Of a stretch of DNA of 64,000 nucleotides, positions 8,388-17,299 are shown piece by piece. The stretch's first letter is position 1. The number at the start of each line of letters is the position of its first letter. This DNA is from an uncultured Paracoccaceae bacterium (GTDB lineage Bacteria; Pseudomonadota; Alphaproteobacteria; Rhodobacterales; Rhodobacteraceae), in the NCBI GenBank assembly GCA_947497065.1, contig CANMEQ010000006.1, positions 186,001-250,000 of the forward strand, in the 5' to 3' direction. Both the position numbers and the translations under genes were made by a program. The notes under the pieces are model-generated. The model did no database searches, had not been told where the DNA came from, and was given only the letters and a program-made list of their open reading frames with translations.

Positions 8388-9407
8388 TTAGCGCATCCAG
8401 AACCCTTCGCGCTTGATCGTATTGCGGATTTGCCGCTCGCGCGGAGGCAGGTCATGTTGATCAAACAACGCGCGCACTTTTAGCCCGCGGTCTTGGTAGA
8501 TCATCCGCTTGAACGGATCATATTGTTTCAAAATTTTCTTGACCTTGTTGGGCGATGTTACAGCCGTCAACGCGTCGACAACCGCATCGCTCTCGCGCGC
8601 ATACAGCAGGGGCAACATGCGGTAATGGCAGGTTAAATCCCCGTCCAAACCATCCAGCTCGGCACCGGGGCGCCCGCCGCCAAAACTGTGGATGACCAAG
8701 GGCAGGGTGACCTGATCTAGCCACGGGTCAAAGGATTGCAACACCAGTTCTTCGGGCCGGTCATCGCGCACTTGCACCGCCCAATCGCGCCAACGCGCAC
8801 CGAATGTCGGGGCATCATGCCCCGTGATCCAACCGGCATTGAAATACAAATACCGTTCCCAATACTCATCCGGCTGATCCAGATCCAAGGTGCTTTCAAA
8901 TTCAAGATCGAATTTATCGTAAAGCGATTTCCACGTCGCCGCATAGCCGGGCCAGTACAATTCCTCCTCGGGCCATGTTCCCGTGCGCCGCATAGAGGCT
9001 GCGGGCGCGGTGAAATCACAGGACAGCTTGCCAATGTCCCCAAGGATCAACGTGTCCGTGTCCAAGAACAGAAAATTCCGCCCCTCGGGCAATGCGCACA
9101 GGGCTTCAATCTTGTTGCCATAGGGGTAGTCTTCGCCAAAGGCCTTGTTTTCAAACGGCAAAATCTGCGCGCCCAGGTCATGCAGTGCGGTCTTGATATC
9201 GCCCTGCATGCGCGGGTCTTTGTGCCAACGGTCCGTGTGCTGCGGCTCTGCGATGTATAAGGTGCCCGTGAACGACGGCGCATTCGCCCGCAACGAGGCG
9301 GCCAGCAAAACGGCCTCGTATTGCAGGCGCCCGCCTTGACCCACGACAACAATGTCAAAGTCCGAGGACTTTGCGCTTTGCGCGTTTGATTTGGTCGATT
9401 TTGCCAT
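8388..9407 (-). CDS. GT-A-like glycosyltransferase-related protein with DxD motif, function unknown
   Basis: 339 aa from the ATG at 9407; the in-frame ATG at 9452 would add 15 residues but has no ribosome-binding site. Residues 17-24 (FDIVVVGQ) begin an alpha/beta fold, and NFLFLDTDTLILGDI carries Asp116-x-Asp118, the metal and nucleotide-sugar motif of GT-A glycosyltransferases. YLYFNAGWITGHD and LPLVIHSFGGGRPG resemble acceptor-side segments of GT8-like enzymes. It has no signal peptide or membrane segment. The C-terminus is Lys/Arg-rich. It stands alone, so no pathway can be inferred from neighbours. Assignment to a GT family is inference from the DxD context and should be held loosely. 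Confidence 0.75.
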   Translation of the reverse strand: MAKSTKSNAQSAKSSDFDIVVVGQGGRLQYEAVLLAASLRANAPSFTGTLYIAEPQHTDRWHKDPRMQGDIKTALHDLGAQILPFENKAFGEDYPYGNKIEALCALPEGRNFLFLDTDTLILGDIGKLSCDFTAPAASMRRTGTWPEEELYWPGYAATWKSLYDKFDLEFESTLDLDQPDEYWERYLYFNAGWITGHDAPTFGARWRDWAVQVRDDRPEELVLQSFDPWLDQVTLPLVIHSFGGGRPGAELDGLDGDLTCHYRMLPLLYARESDAVVDALTAVTSPNKVKKILKQYDPFKRMIYQDRGLKVRALFDQHDLPPRERQIRNTIKREGFWMR

Positions 9408-9517
9408 GTGACTTGCCTGCTTGCCGTTTCTGGCCACTATAGGGGGGCACACGGGGGCATGGAAAGGGCAAGATTTAAAGGCCCGATTGTTCCCGCCCTT
9501 TAGGAGGACATTTATTT

Positions 9518-10042
9518 ATGCTCGATTTATTTTTACCGCTCATTCTTGGCTTGGGCCTTGGCATCACCCCCCAAACACCGGCGGACACAGCACAGCAAGC
9601 CCCCGTTGTGGAGGTCCAAGCCGATCAAGGGTCTGGCGACGATCCAGCCGCACCGCGTACCCCCGAACCGCAGGAGCCCACCGGCCAATTCACCACCGCA
9701 CTTGAGGTACGCCCGATTTTGGGCATGACCAAAGCCAATTGGGTGGGGGTTCGTGAATACAATGGTCAGGATCTGGTCTATTTCTCGCATCTTTTGGCGT
9801 GGCGCTGTGGCCTGTGGGATATTCGCTACGGGATCAACGGCGCACCTGCGGAAACGGACGTCGCGATGGAGCCATGCAACGAAGAGTTCGCCCAGCCCAA
9901 CGTGATGATGGATATCGAAAACTTTCCGCCTTACGTCACCTATCCGCTGCAATCGGTCGAGAGCATTTACATCGAAATCGTCTTTGATGACGGCACCACC
10001 GATTTCGCCCAATTCGACCGCGCCGAGGTGCGCATTCCGTAA
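9518..10042 (+). CDS. Small exported protein, conserved-looking, function unknown
   Basis: 174 aa. A hydrophobic N-terminus (residues 1-17) suggests a signal peptide or anchor; a Pro/Ala/Asp-rich spacer runs to about residue 57. A compact domain follows with two Cys residues (in WRCGLWDIRYG and EPCNEEF) that may pair, and a beta-rich end (YIEIVFDDGTTDFAQFDRAEVRIP). AGGAGG lies 11 nt before the ATG, a strong start signal. No family recognised. The cupin gene follows 62 nt downstream on the same strand. Confidence 0.75.
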   Translation: MLDLFLPLILGLGLGITPQTPADTAQQAPVVEVQADQGSGDDPAAPRTPEPQEPTGQFTTALEVRPILGMTKANWVGVREYNGQDLVYFSHLLAWRCGLWDIRYGINGAPAETDVAMEPCNEEFAQPNVMMDIENFPPYVTYPLQSVESIYIEIVFDDGTTDFAQFDRAEVRIP

Positions 10043-10104
10043 ATGCCCGTTCCGGCCTTGTGCTGGGGCGGGCATTTGCCATTGTGGCGCAAAGGAGCCC
10101 CCAA

Positions 10105-10590
10105 ATGACCACCGAACGATACCTGATCCGCGCCGCAGAAATTGCCTCCATGGAAGGTCTGCACAAGGCGCATTTCCTTAATGAAAACGCCGTGTGCGTG
10201 GCCAAATCCCTTGGCGATTTGACGGGGCTCACTGGCGTTGGGATCAACGTGATGGAGGTGCCCGTCGGGCGCGACAGCACCGAACCCCATTTCCACTACC
10301 GGGAGGATGAAGCCGTCTATATTCTGTCCGGTCACGGTGTGGCGATAGTGGGCGACGACAGCTTCGAGGTCAGTGCTGGTGATTTTCTGGGCTACCGCAA
10401 GGGCGGTTTGCCCCACGGGTTGCGCAACAGCGGGGAGGAAGTTCTGCGCTGTCTGGTCATCGGCGAGCGTGGTGACACGGATATATTAGATTACCCCAAC
10501 CAACAAAAACGCATGTTCCGCACCAAAGATTTGGCGTGGAATGTGGTTGATATGGCCGACATTCAGCCCCGCGCACCGCGCAAGGTCTAG
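10105..10590 (+). CDS. Cupin-2 domain protein
   Basis: 161 aa starting at the ATG at 10105, preceded by AAAGGAG; an earlier in-frame ATG at 10060 falls before this site and is unlikely. The single beta-barrel carries the cupin metal ligands His62, His64 and Glu68 (PHFHYREDEAVYIL) and His104 (GLPHGLRN). This is a normal length for small stand-alone cupins, which include sugar isomerases, dioxygenases and binding proteins; sequence alone does not say which. It converges on hisH with about 30 nt between stops. Confidence 0.85.
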   Translation: MTTERYLIRAAEIASMEGLHKAHFLNENAVCVAKSLGDLTGLTGVGINVMEVPVGRDSTEPHFHYREDEAVYILSGHGVAIVGDDSFEVSAGDFLGYRKGGLPHGLRNSGEEVLRCLVIGERGDTDILDYPNQQKRMFRTKDLAWNVVDMADIQPRAPRKV

Positions 10591-10621
10591 TGAGGGGGAC
10601 CTGTGAGTTAGGCCGACTGAC

Positions 10622-11260
10622 TTAGGGCTTCCAAGTCAGGAAATTTCCAATCATCCGCAATCCGGCATCCTGGCTTTTTTCCGGGTGGAATTGCATCCCG
10701 ATGATGGTGTCCCGCCCGACAATCGCGGTGATATCGCCTGCGTAATCGCAGTGCGCCAAACGCTGGGCCGGATCAGCCACCTGCATGTGCCAAGAGTGCA
10801 CAAAATAAGCGTGATCGCCGGTTTTGATGCCTTCCAACACGGGGTGCGGATGGTCGATCACCAAATCGTTCCACCCCATATGCGGCACAGGGAAGGTCGG
10901 GTCCGCTGGGGTGATTTTATGGATTTCCCCGCCGATCCAATCGAACCCTTTGGTTTCCTCATATTCAAACCCACGGGTCGCCAACATCTGCATGCCGACG
11001 CAAATGCCCATAAACGGCACCCCGCGCGTGTCGACGGCCTCGACAATCGCCTCGGCCAAGCCGGAAATGTCGTGCAAATTGGCGCTGCAATGGGGGTAGG
11101 CGCCATCACCGGGCAGCACAATCCGGCTAGCGGTGCGCACCACATCAGGGTCAGAGGTGACAACAACCGGATCGCCATCCACCTCGGCGGCCATCAGCTC
11201 AAACGCTTTTTGCGCGGAGTGCAGGTTGCCGCTGTCGTAATCAACTAAAACTGTGGTCAT
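10622..11260 (-). CDS. hisH: Imidazole glycerol phosphate synthase, glutamine amidotransferase subunit HisH
   Basis: 212 aa class I glutaminase. Cys87 in the MGICVGMQML elbow is the nucleophile, and His192 and Glu194 in QFHPEKSQ complete the triad. It supplies ammonia to HisF, which makes IGP and AICAR in histidine biosynthesis. It starts 3 nt after hisB, so the two are cotranscribed. In many Rhodobacterales hisA and hisF follow hisH; here the next gene is a convergent cupin, so hisA and hisF must lie elsewhere. Confidence 0.95.
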   Translation of the reverse strand: MTTVLVDYDSGNLHSAQKAFELMAAEVDGDPVVVTSDPDVVRTASRIVLPGDGAYPHCSANLHDISGLAEAIVEAVDTRGVPFMGICVGMQMLATRGFEYEETKGFDWIGGEIHKITPADPTFPVPHMGWNDLVIDHPHPVLEGIKTGDHAYFVHSWHMQVADPAQRLAHCDYAGDITAIVGRDTIIGMQFHPEKSQDAGLRMIGNFLTWKP

Positions 11261-11263
11261 CGC

Positions 11264-11851
11264 TTACAACGCACCCTTGGTCGATGGGATCGCATCCGCC
11301 TTGCGGGGGTCTGTTTCCAACGCAACGCGCAACGCCCGCGCCACGGATTTAAACGCCGCCTCAGCGATGTGGTGGCTGTTGAACCCGTGCAATGTGTCGA
11401 TGTGCAATGTGATGCCACCATGGGTGCTGAACGCTTGAAAAAACTCGCGCACCAGCTCGGTGTCAAAGGTGCCGATTTTGGCCGTGGGCAGGTTCAAATT
11501 GCAAATCAGGAACGGTCGCGCGGACAGGTCCAACGCACAGCGCACCTGCGCGTCATCCATCGCCAAATGGCAATCGCCATAGCGGTTGATGCCACGTTTG
11601 TCGCCCAACGCCTCGACCAAGGCTTGGCCCAAAGCAATGCCCACATCCTCCACCGTGTGGTGGTCATCGATGTGCAAATCACCCGTGGCGCGCACGGTCA
11701 TATCCATCAAACTATGGCGGGCCAATTGGTCCAGCATGTGGTCAAAAAAGCCAACGCCAGTTTGGTTGTCATAGGTGCCGGACCCATCAAGGTTGATCGT
11801 GACCGTGATGTCTGTTTCGGCCGTTTTGCGGGTGATTGTGCTCGTGCGCAT
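11264..11851 (-). CDS. hisB: Imidazoleglycerol-phosphate dehydratase HisB
   Basis: 195 aa from the ATG at 11851 ([15 protein letters not shown], the usual family start); an ATG 7 codons upstream is possible. The two-repeat manganese-binding fold is visible: [13 protein letters not shown] and [10 protein letters not shown] in the first half (His64, His65, Glu68) and [12 protein letters not shown] in the second. It dehydrates IGP to imidazole acetol phosphate in histidine biosynthesis. It is the monofunctional type without a histidinol phosphatase domain. hisH follows with a 3-nt gap. Confidence 0.95.
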   Translation of the reverse strand: MRTSTITRKTAETDITVTINLDGSGTYDNQTGVGFFDHMLDQLARHSLMDMTVRATGDLHIDDHHTVEDVGIALGQALVEALGDKRGINRYGDCHLAMDDAQVRCALDLSARPFLICNLNLPTAKIGTFDTELVREFFQAFSTHGGITLHIDTLHGFNSHHIAEAAFKSVARALRVALETDPRKADAIPSTKGAL

Positions 11852-12077
11852 GTGCTTATCCTTGGCTGTCACGGGCGGTATAGGCCCAGACGGCGCCTAG
11901 GCCAAGCGCTGCTGCACACTTTGCGGGGCGGCGTGGGTGATTGCGCAACAATCTTTACGGTCTGCACCGTTTGCCCCGCAATGGATATTGCCCTTGCTGA
12001 CGGGCCCCTTACTGTTGGCCCCATGGCGCTGATGGACCCGCGCCGCACGATCACCCCAGTCAAAAAGGCACGACCTG

Positions 12078-12662
12078 ATGCATTCTGAATTCCTTGACGT
12101 GCCAGATGGCAAATTGGCCGCAGTTGTCACCCACCTGCAGATGTTTGAACGCCCCGCCGCGCGGCCTGTCCCGCCGGTCGCGGCTGTGCTGACCGAACAT
12201 CCCACACCGGATCTTGGCTGGTACCGCGATCTGTTTTCGCGGGTCGGATCAGATTGGATGTGGTTTTCGCGCCAAGGCATGCCCGATGCGGATCTCGCCG
12301 CGATCCTTCACGACGAGAAAACTCGCGTTTTCGCAGTCGAGGTGGAGGGCCGCGCCGAAGGCCTGCTGGAGCTTGATTTTCGCACACCGGGGGAATGCGA
12401 ACTGGGGTATTTCGGCCTCACCTCCGCGATGGTCGGCACGGGGGCAGGGCGCTGGTTGATGGAACAGGCCCTCGATCTGGCATGGGCCCAGCCCATCACA
12501 CGCCTTCACGTGCACACCTGCACGCTCGACAGCCCGCAGGCCCTGCCGTTCTACATCCGCAGCGGCTTTACAGCCTACCGCAGACAGGTGGAAATCGCCG
12601 ATGACCCCCGCAAAATCGGGGTGCTTCCTGCGGACGCCAGCCCGCAAGAACCGATCATTTAA
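12078..12662 (+). CDS. GNAT-family N-acetyltransferase
   Basis: 194 aa. The GNAT core is at about residues 90-170: a beta strand VFAVEVEGRAEGLLELDF, then GYFGLTSAMVGTGAGRWLM as the acetyl-CoA pyrophosphate loop (G-x-G-x-G type), and a C-terminal SPQALPFYIRSGFTAYRR typical of the family's last strand and helix. The first 60 residues carry no recognised domain. Substrate unknown. It is divergent from hisB with 226 nt between the starts; that gap shows no recognisable element. The stop converges with that of urtE inside a short tandem repeat. Confidence 0.85.
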   Translation: MHSEFLDVPDGKLAAVVTHLQMFERPAARPVPPVAAVLTEHPTPDLGWYRDLFSRVGSDWMWFSRQGMPDADLAAILHDEKTRVFAVEVEGRAEGLLELDFRTPGECELGYFGLTSAMVGTGAGRWLMEQALDLAWAQPITRLHVHTCTLDSPQALPFYIRSGFTAYRRQVEIADDPRKIGVLPADASPQEPII

Positions 12663-12687
12663 AGCGCCAGATCTAAAGCGCCAGATC
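12661..12687. repeat. Two-copy 13-bp tandem repeat at convergent stop codons
   Basis: AAAGCGCCAGATC occurs at 12661-12673 and, after a 14-bp step, at 12675-12687. The copies cover the stop codon of the GNAT gene (12660-12662) and the stop codon plus last codons of urtE. This looks like a recent 14-bp slip duplication. Confidence 0.8.
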
Positions 12688-13368
12688 CGCCATCAGATCG
12701 TCTTTGGAATAGCTGGATTTGGGCGCGCTGCGTTTCACCTGACCTTGCTCGATCACGGTGAACGTATCCGCGATCCGGTAGGCGAAATCTGCGTTCTGTT
12801 CCACCAGAACAATCGCCATTTCCCCTTGGTCGCGCAGCAATTCCAACGCATCGCCGATTTGTTGGATCACATTGGGCTGAATGCCCTCGGTCGGCTCGTC
12901 CAGCAACAACACTTTGGGTTTCGTGATCAACGCACGCGCGATCGCCAATTGCTGTTGCTGTCCGCCAGACAGGTCGCCCCCACGGCGGGTCTGCATGTCG
13001 CGCAACACCGGAAACAGCTCGAACACAAACTCGGGGATCACATGCTCCGACTTTGGCAGGCAGGCAAATCCGGTTTCCATGTTTTCCAACACGGTCATCA
13101 TCGGGAACACTTCGCGGCCCTGCGGCACATAGGCAATGCCCGCGCGCGCCGCCTGAAACGCCGAGGCCAATTGCACAGGTTCTCCGCCCACACGCGCGGT
13201 GCCGCCCGCAATGGGGTGGCGCCCCGAAATGGCTTTCAACAGGCTGGTTTTGCCCACCCCGTTGTTGCCCATCACAGCAGTGATTTTGCCTGTTTCGGCT
13301 TGCAATGAAATATCAAACAGGATCTGGCTTTGCCCGTATTTCAGGTCAATATTCGCGATATCAAGCAT
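12673..13368 (-). CDS. urtE: Urea ABC transporter ATP-binding protein UrtE
   Basis: 231 aa from the ATG at 13368 (MLDIANIDLKYGQSQIL, the usual UrtE start), which overlaps the end of urtD by 8 nt. Walker A GNNGVGKTS lies at 34-42, the signature LSGGQQQQLAIARAL in the middle and Walker B KVLLLDEPTEGIQPNV after it. It is the LivF-like ATPase of the urea importer. The gene is last in urtABCDE; no urease genes follow inside the window. Confidence 0.93.
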   Translation of the reverse strand: MLDIANIDLKYGQSQILFDISLQAETGKITAVMGNNGVGKTSLLKAISGRHPIAGGTARVGGEPVQLASAFQAARAGIAYVPQGREVFPMMTVLENMETGFACLPKSEHVIPEFVFELFPVLRDMQTRRGGDLSGGQQQQLAIARALITKPKVLLLDEPTEGIQPNVIQQIGDALELLRDQGEMAIVLVEQNADFAYRIADTFTVIEQGQVKRSAPKSSYSKDDLMADLAL

Positions 13369-14110
13369 GTGAACGCCCCAAATAAACGTCAATTACAGTC
13401 TGGTTGGACGTCACATGGTCCAAGCTGCCCTCGGCCAAAACCGACCCTTCGTGCAGCACAGTCACCTTGCAATCCAAACGGCGCACGAACTCCATATCGT
13501 GTTCCACAACCACCACGGCACGCGTCTTTGCGGCCTCTTTCAAAATGTCGGTGGTCTTCTCGCGCTCTTCGGGTGTCATGCCAGCGGCGGGTTCATCCAC
13601 CAACATCAATCGCGGCTCTTGCGCGAGCAACATGCCGATCTCCAGCCATTGTTTTTGGCCGTGGCTCAGCTCACCAGCCGTGCGTGTCAGGCTGTCTGTC
13701 AGCCCCACTTGCTCGGCCACGCTTTCAATGCGCTCGGCGTTGGATTTGGTTTTTTTGTGGGTCAGCACCGCAAAAGGCCCGCGTGGGTTTTTCAACGCCA
13801 TCGCCAGATTTTGCCGTACGGTCTGCGCCTCGAACACGGTGGGTTTTTGGAACTTCCGGCCAATCCCCTCGCGGGCGATTTTGCTTTCCGACATGCCCAA
13901 CAGCGAAATGTTCTGGTCGCCCCAAATCACACGCCCCTCATCGGGTTTGGTTTTGCCGGTGACAATATCCATGAATGTCGTTTTACCTGCGCCGTTGGGC
14001 CCGATGATGGCCCGCAATTCGGTCTTGGCAAAGTTGATCGACAGATTGTTGATCGCGCGGAACCCGTCGAATGACACGGTCACGCCAGAGACTTCTAACA
14101 GCATGCTCAT
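13361..14110 (-). CDS. urtD: Urea ABC transporter ATP-binding protein UrtD
   Basis: 249 aa. Walker A GPNGAGKTTF lies at about 37-46, the signature LSHGQKQWLEIGMLLAQ has the His variant common in UrtD/LivG proteins, and Walker B RLMLVDEPAAGMTPEE follows. The QKPTVFEAQTVRQNL segment is typical of UrtD. The start overlaps the urtC stop as ATGA. It is one of the two ATPases powering urea or short-amide uptake. Confidence 0.93.
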   Translation of the reverse strand: MSMLLEVSGVTVSFDGFRAINNLSINFAKTELRAIIGPNGAGKTTFMDIVTGKTKPDEGRVIWGDQNISLLGMSESKIAREGIGRKFQKPTVFEAQTVRQNLAMALKNPRGPFAVLTHKKTKSNAERIESVAEQVGLTDSLTRTAGELSHGQKQWLEIGMLLAQEPRLMLVDEPAAGMTPEEREKTTDILKEAAKTRAVVVVEHDMEFVRRLDCKVTVLHEGSVLAEGSLDHVTSNQTVIDVYLGRSHA

Positions 14111-15273
14111 GATTGCTTCCTCACGATCAGATCAAACAGACCCCCAATCCCTTTGGGGAAGAACAAGGTGACCACCACGAACGAAACGCCCAACAGCACC
14201 AGCCACCAATCGGTCCACTGAATTGTGTAGAACCCAAGGTTCACATTCGGCGCGCCGCCGCCCGTGAACCAGCTGGACACCAGCGACACAAATGCCGCGC
14301 CAATCACCGCACCATAAAGGCGCCCACGGCCTCCGATGGCGACCCAAACAGCCAGATAAATCGATGCAATCGGCGCAATCTCACCAGGGTTGATAATGCC
14401 CGCCTGCGGATAATACAGCGCACCCGCAATCGCCGCGACCACCGCCGTGGCCGTGAACACGAACAACTTATAGCTTTCCACATGGTAGCCCAAAAACCGC
14501 ACGCGGGCCTCGTTGTCGCGAATGCCTTGCACCACGCTGCCCATCTTGCCGGACATGCACCACGCAAAGAAAATATAGCCCGCTGCCAACGCCACCGCTG
14601 ATGCGATGAAGAACACGATCGAAATGCTGGCCTGCGAGGCATCTTCAAACCCGGGGATGTTTTGCAAACCGGACAACCCGTTGTTGCCGCGCAAACCGCT
14701 GTCGTTCTGGAACAGATACAGCGCCAAGGCCAATGTCATCGCCTGCGTCAGGATCGATAGGTAAACCCCCGTCACGCGGCTGCGGAATGCCAGCCAGCCA
14801 AACACCAGTGCCAACAGGCCGGGCACCAAAACCACCATCAGCAATTGCAAATAAAGGTTATCGGCGAACGCCCAAATCGCCGGAAACTCCGAGCTGCCGA
14901 CAACCCCGAAAATCTGGTTGCCGATGGCATCGGAAATCTCTGCCGGGGTGGGGGGGATCGCTTGGCCGGCCAAGCTTTCCAGCACGATCCCTTCGGTGCG
15001 CGCATACATCAGCCACATGCCAATGGCGTAGCCGCCAATGCCGAAGAACGCGAAATGCCCCAGCGACAAGATCCCGCAATAGCCCCAGACCACATCCATG
15101 GCGATGGCCACCAGACACAGGCACAATGTCTTGCCTAGCGTTTTGACAAAGGACGTGGAGATCAGGCCCACGCCGGTGACCTCCGACATCAGGGTGACGA
15201 TGATGGTGAACAGCGCCAGCAGCGCGATGAACCACAAGACAGACGGGTTTTGAGAAAGAAAGCTTCGTTGCAT
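14107..15273 (-). CDS. urtC: Urea ABC transporter permease UrtC
   Basis: 388 aa from the ATG at 15273 (MQRSFLSQNPSVLWF), 4 nt after the urtB stop; the longer frame start at 15312 would intrude into urtB. It is a LivM-type permease with about ten membrane segments. The segment GVISLGHFAFFG-like LSLGHFAFFGIGGYAIGMWLM and the conserved EARVRFLGYHVESYKLFVF are visible. It forms the membrane channel of the urea importer with UrtB. Confidence 0.92.
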   Translation of the reverse strand: MQRSFLSQNPSVLWFIALLALFTIIVTLMSEVTGVGLISTSFVKTLGKTLCLCLVAIAMDVVWGYCGILSLGHFAFFGIGGYAIGMWLMYARTEGIVLESLAGQAIPPTPAEISDAIGNQIFGVVGSSEFPAIWAFADNLYLQLLMVVLVPGLLALVFGWLAFRSRVTGVYLSILTQAMTLALALYLFQNDSGLRGNNGLSGLQNIPGFEDASQASISIVFFIASAVALAAGYIFFAWCMSGKMGSVVQGIRDNEARVRFLGYHVESYKLFVFTATAVVAAIAGALYYPQAGIINPGEIAPIASIYLAVWVAIGGRGRLYGAVIGAAFVSLVSSWFTGGGAPNVNLGFYTIQWTDWWLVLLGVSFVVVTLFFPKGIGGLFDLIVRKQS

Positions 15274-15277
15274 TGTA

Positions 15278-17218
15278 TTAATCCGCCGCCGCACGACCTT
15301 TGAGGGCAACAATACCCTTTGGTCGGAATTGAATGAACAGAATGATGAACAAGATCATGTAGGTTTGGGCCGCCAGCGTGTTGGACGGGTTCAACCATTC
15401 GATGCCCTTTTGCAGGAACCCGATCAGAGACGCCCCCGCAAGGGTGCCCCACACGTTGCCCACACCGCCCACAACCACGGTCATGAAGCTCTGCACGATA
15501 TAATCGGCACCCATCTCGGAGGTGACTTTGGCGTAAAGCCCGATGGCCACACCCGCGATGCCCGCAATGCCAGAGCCTAGCCCGAAGGTCAGCATGTTGA
15601 TCCGGTCGGGGTTGATCCCCATCGATGCAGCCATGCCGGGGTTCTGGGTCACAGCCCGCACCTCAAGCCCCAATCGCGTGCGTTTGAGGACGAACAAGAT
15701 CAAGCATAAGAAAATCAGCGCCATCACGAAAATCGCGATGCGAATGTAGCTGATGCCGATCACGTCGTTGAACACCAGCGCACCGTCCAGCCATTCCGGC
15801 GATGTCAGCGGCCGCGCTTGCGTGCCAAAGATGTTTTTGGCCAACTGCTGCAAGGCAATCGAGATCCCGAATGTCGCCAGCAATGTTTCCAGCGGGCGGT
15901 GGTACAGATGACGGATCACCAAACGTTCCATCGTCACACCTGCACCAAATGTAATGGCAAACGCCAAGGGCAGGGCGATGATGATCGACAAGGTGTAATC
16001 GGGTACAAATTGCTGCACCACGAAGCCCGTGTAGGCCCCCATCATGATGAATTCACCGTGGGCCATGTTGATCACGCCCATCACACCAAAGGTGATCGCC
16101 AGCCCAATCGCGGCCAGAAAGTAGATCGACGCCAGTGACAGCGCATCAAGGCCCAGATCAACCGCTTGGCTGACCGCCACATTGGTTTGAATGGCCGCCA
16201 GCGCTTCTGACGCGGCATCGGTGATCGCGGCGTCAGGCTCGTCATAGGCCATGAAAAACGTGTGCGCTTCAATCGCTGCGGCCTGTTCTGCGTCGGTGAC
16301 GCGCGGGGGCACCAATTCAAGCTGAGCCAACCCATCATAGGCCTGCGCACGGCCTGCATCGGTGTTCAGGTTTGCCAACGGCACGCCGCCTGCAAAACCG
16401 CCATCAATATTGGCTTCCAAAGCGGTGCGAATGTCTGTTTTTGTGATCAGGGCTGGGGCCAAATCGGCGGCCACCAACTGCGCGTAGGCTTCCTCGGCGG
16501 TCAAATCTTTGCCCACCTCCAAAACCTGCGCGATGTTTGCGTCGCTGGGCAGGTCTGCTGCAACACCGGCCTCGCTGGCCAAAATAGTGTTCAGCACCGC
16601 CCGCACATCCACGGACAAATCACCGGCCATCCCGCTGATCGCGTCGATCCGCGCCTCAGGGGTTTCACCGAATGTCGCGGCCAACATGCCCGCCAAACGG
16701 CTCTTAACTTCTTTGAGACCCGCGTCAGGCTCACCCTCAATCGAGGCCATCAAAGGGGCCAACTGGCTGGCATCCATAGAGCGCGCAATGGCGTCCACAG
16801 CGGCCTGTCGTTTCTCAATATCAGGGTCAGACAATTGGAACTGCACCAACGCATCCCCAATCGCGCGGCGCACGCCGCCGTTGGGGCGGGACTCAGTCAA
16901 ATCATCATCCACACCAACACTTGTCTCGCCGGTGTCCAAATCGAACAGGGTGATCTCATCCCCGTCTTCCACCGCGCGGAAAAACAACCCATCAGGGCTG
17001 CGCTGCACAATCTCGCGGTCACGCCAGGCTTCTAGAAAGGGCAGGGCCTGCGGCAGACCACTGTCGACCAAATCATCCAAAACCACCCCAACAGACCGAC
17101 GGCCCGGTTTCAAAACCTCTTCGGCGTGGGTTTGCAGGATGTCCTGCACAGTTTGCGCCGATGATGTGGTGGGAAACAGCAGCCATAGGGATATGGCGAT
17201 CGAGAACAGTCGCAGCAT
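15278..17218 (-). CDS. urtB: Urea ABC transporter permease UrtB with large periplasmic N-terminal region
   Basis: 646 aa. A signal peptide (1-21, SSA|QT) is followed by a soluble, Ala/Asp-rich helical region (about 22-350) that should be periplasmic. The LivH-type permease begins near residue 357 (SLASIYFLAAIGLAITFGVMG) with the loop NMAHGEFIMMGAYTGFVVQ. UrtB of proteobacteria commonly carries such an extension, whose role is unclear. It lies 81 nt downstream of urtA, past a strong hairpin, which may lower its expression relative to the binding protein. Confidence 0.92.
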   Translation of the reverse strand: MLRLFSIAISLWLLFPTTSSAQTVQDILQTHAEEVLKPGRRSVGVVLDDLVDSGLPQALPFLEAWRDREIVQRSPDGLFFRAVEDGDEITLFDLDTGETSVGVDDDLTESRPNGGVRRAIGDALVQFQLSDPDIEKRQAAVDAIARSMDASQLAPLMASIEGEPDAGLKEVKSRLAGMLAATFGETPEARIDAISGMAGDLSVDVRAVLNTILASEAGVAADLPSDANIAQVLEVGKDLTAEEAYAQLVAADLAPALITKTDIRTALEANIDGGFAGGVPLANLNTDAGRAQAYDGLAQLELVPPRVTDAEQAAAIEAHTFFMAYDEPDAAITDAASEALAAIQTNVAVSQAVDLGLDALSLASIYFLAAIGLAITFGVMGVINMAHGEFIMMGAYTGFVVQQFVPDYTLSIIIALPLAFAITFGAGVTMERLVIRHLYHRPLETLLATFGISIALQQLAKNIFGTQARPLTSPEWLDGALVFNDVIGISYIRIAIFVMALIFLCLILFVLKRTRLGLEVRAVTQNPGMAASMGINPDRINMLTFGLGSGIAGIAGVAIGLYAKVTSEMGADYIVQSFMTVVVGGVGNVWGTLAGASLIGFLQKGIEWLNPSNTLAAQTYMILFIILFIQFRPKGIVALKGRAAAD

Positions 17219-17259
17219 AATATTCCGCCCGATTATGTCATATGTTTAGAAATGCCGAA

Positions 17260-17282
17260 GGCGCGCAGATACCCTGCGCGCC
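17260..17282 (-). terminator. Hairpin between urtA and urtB (partial terminator or mRNA stabiliser)
   Basis: On the minus strand GGCGCGCAG, a 5-nt loop and CTGCGCGCC form a perfect 9-bp GC stem 18 nt after the urtA stop. No U-run follows, so RNA stabilisation or partial attenuation is more likely than full termination. Confidence 0.6.
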
Positions 17283-17299
17283 CCCGATCTAAGGTCGGA

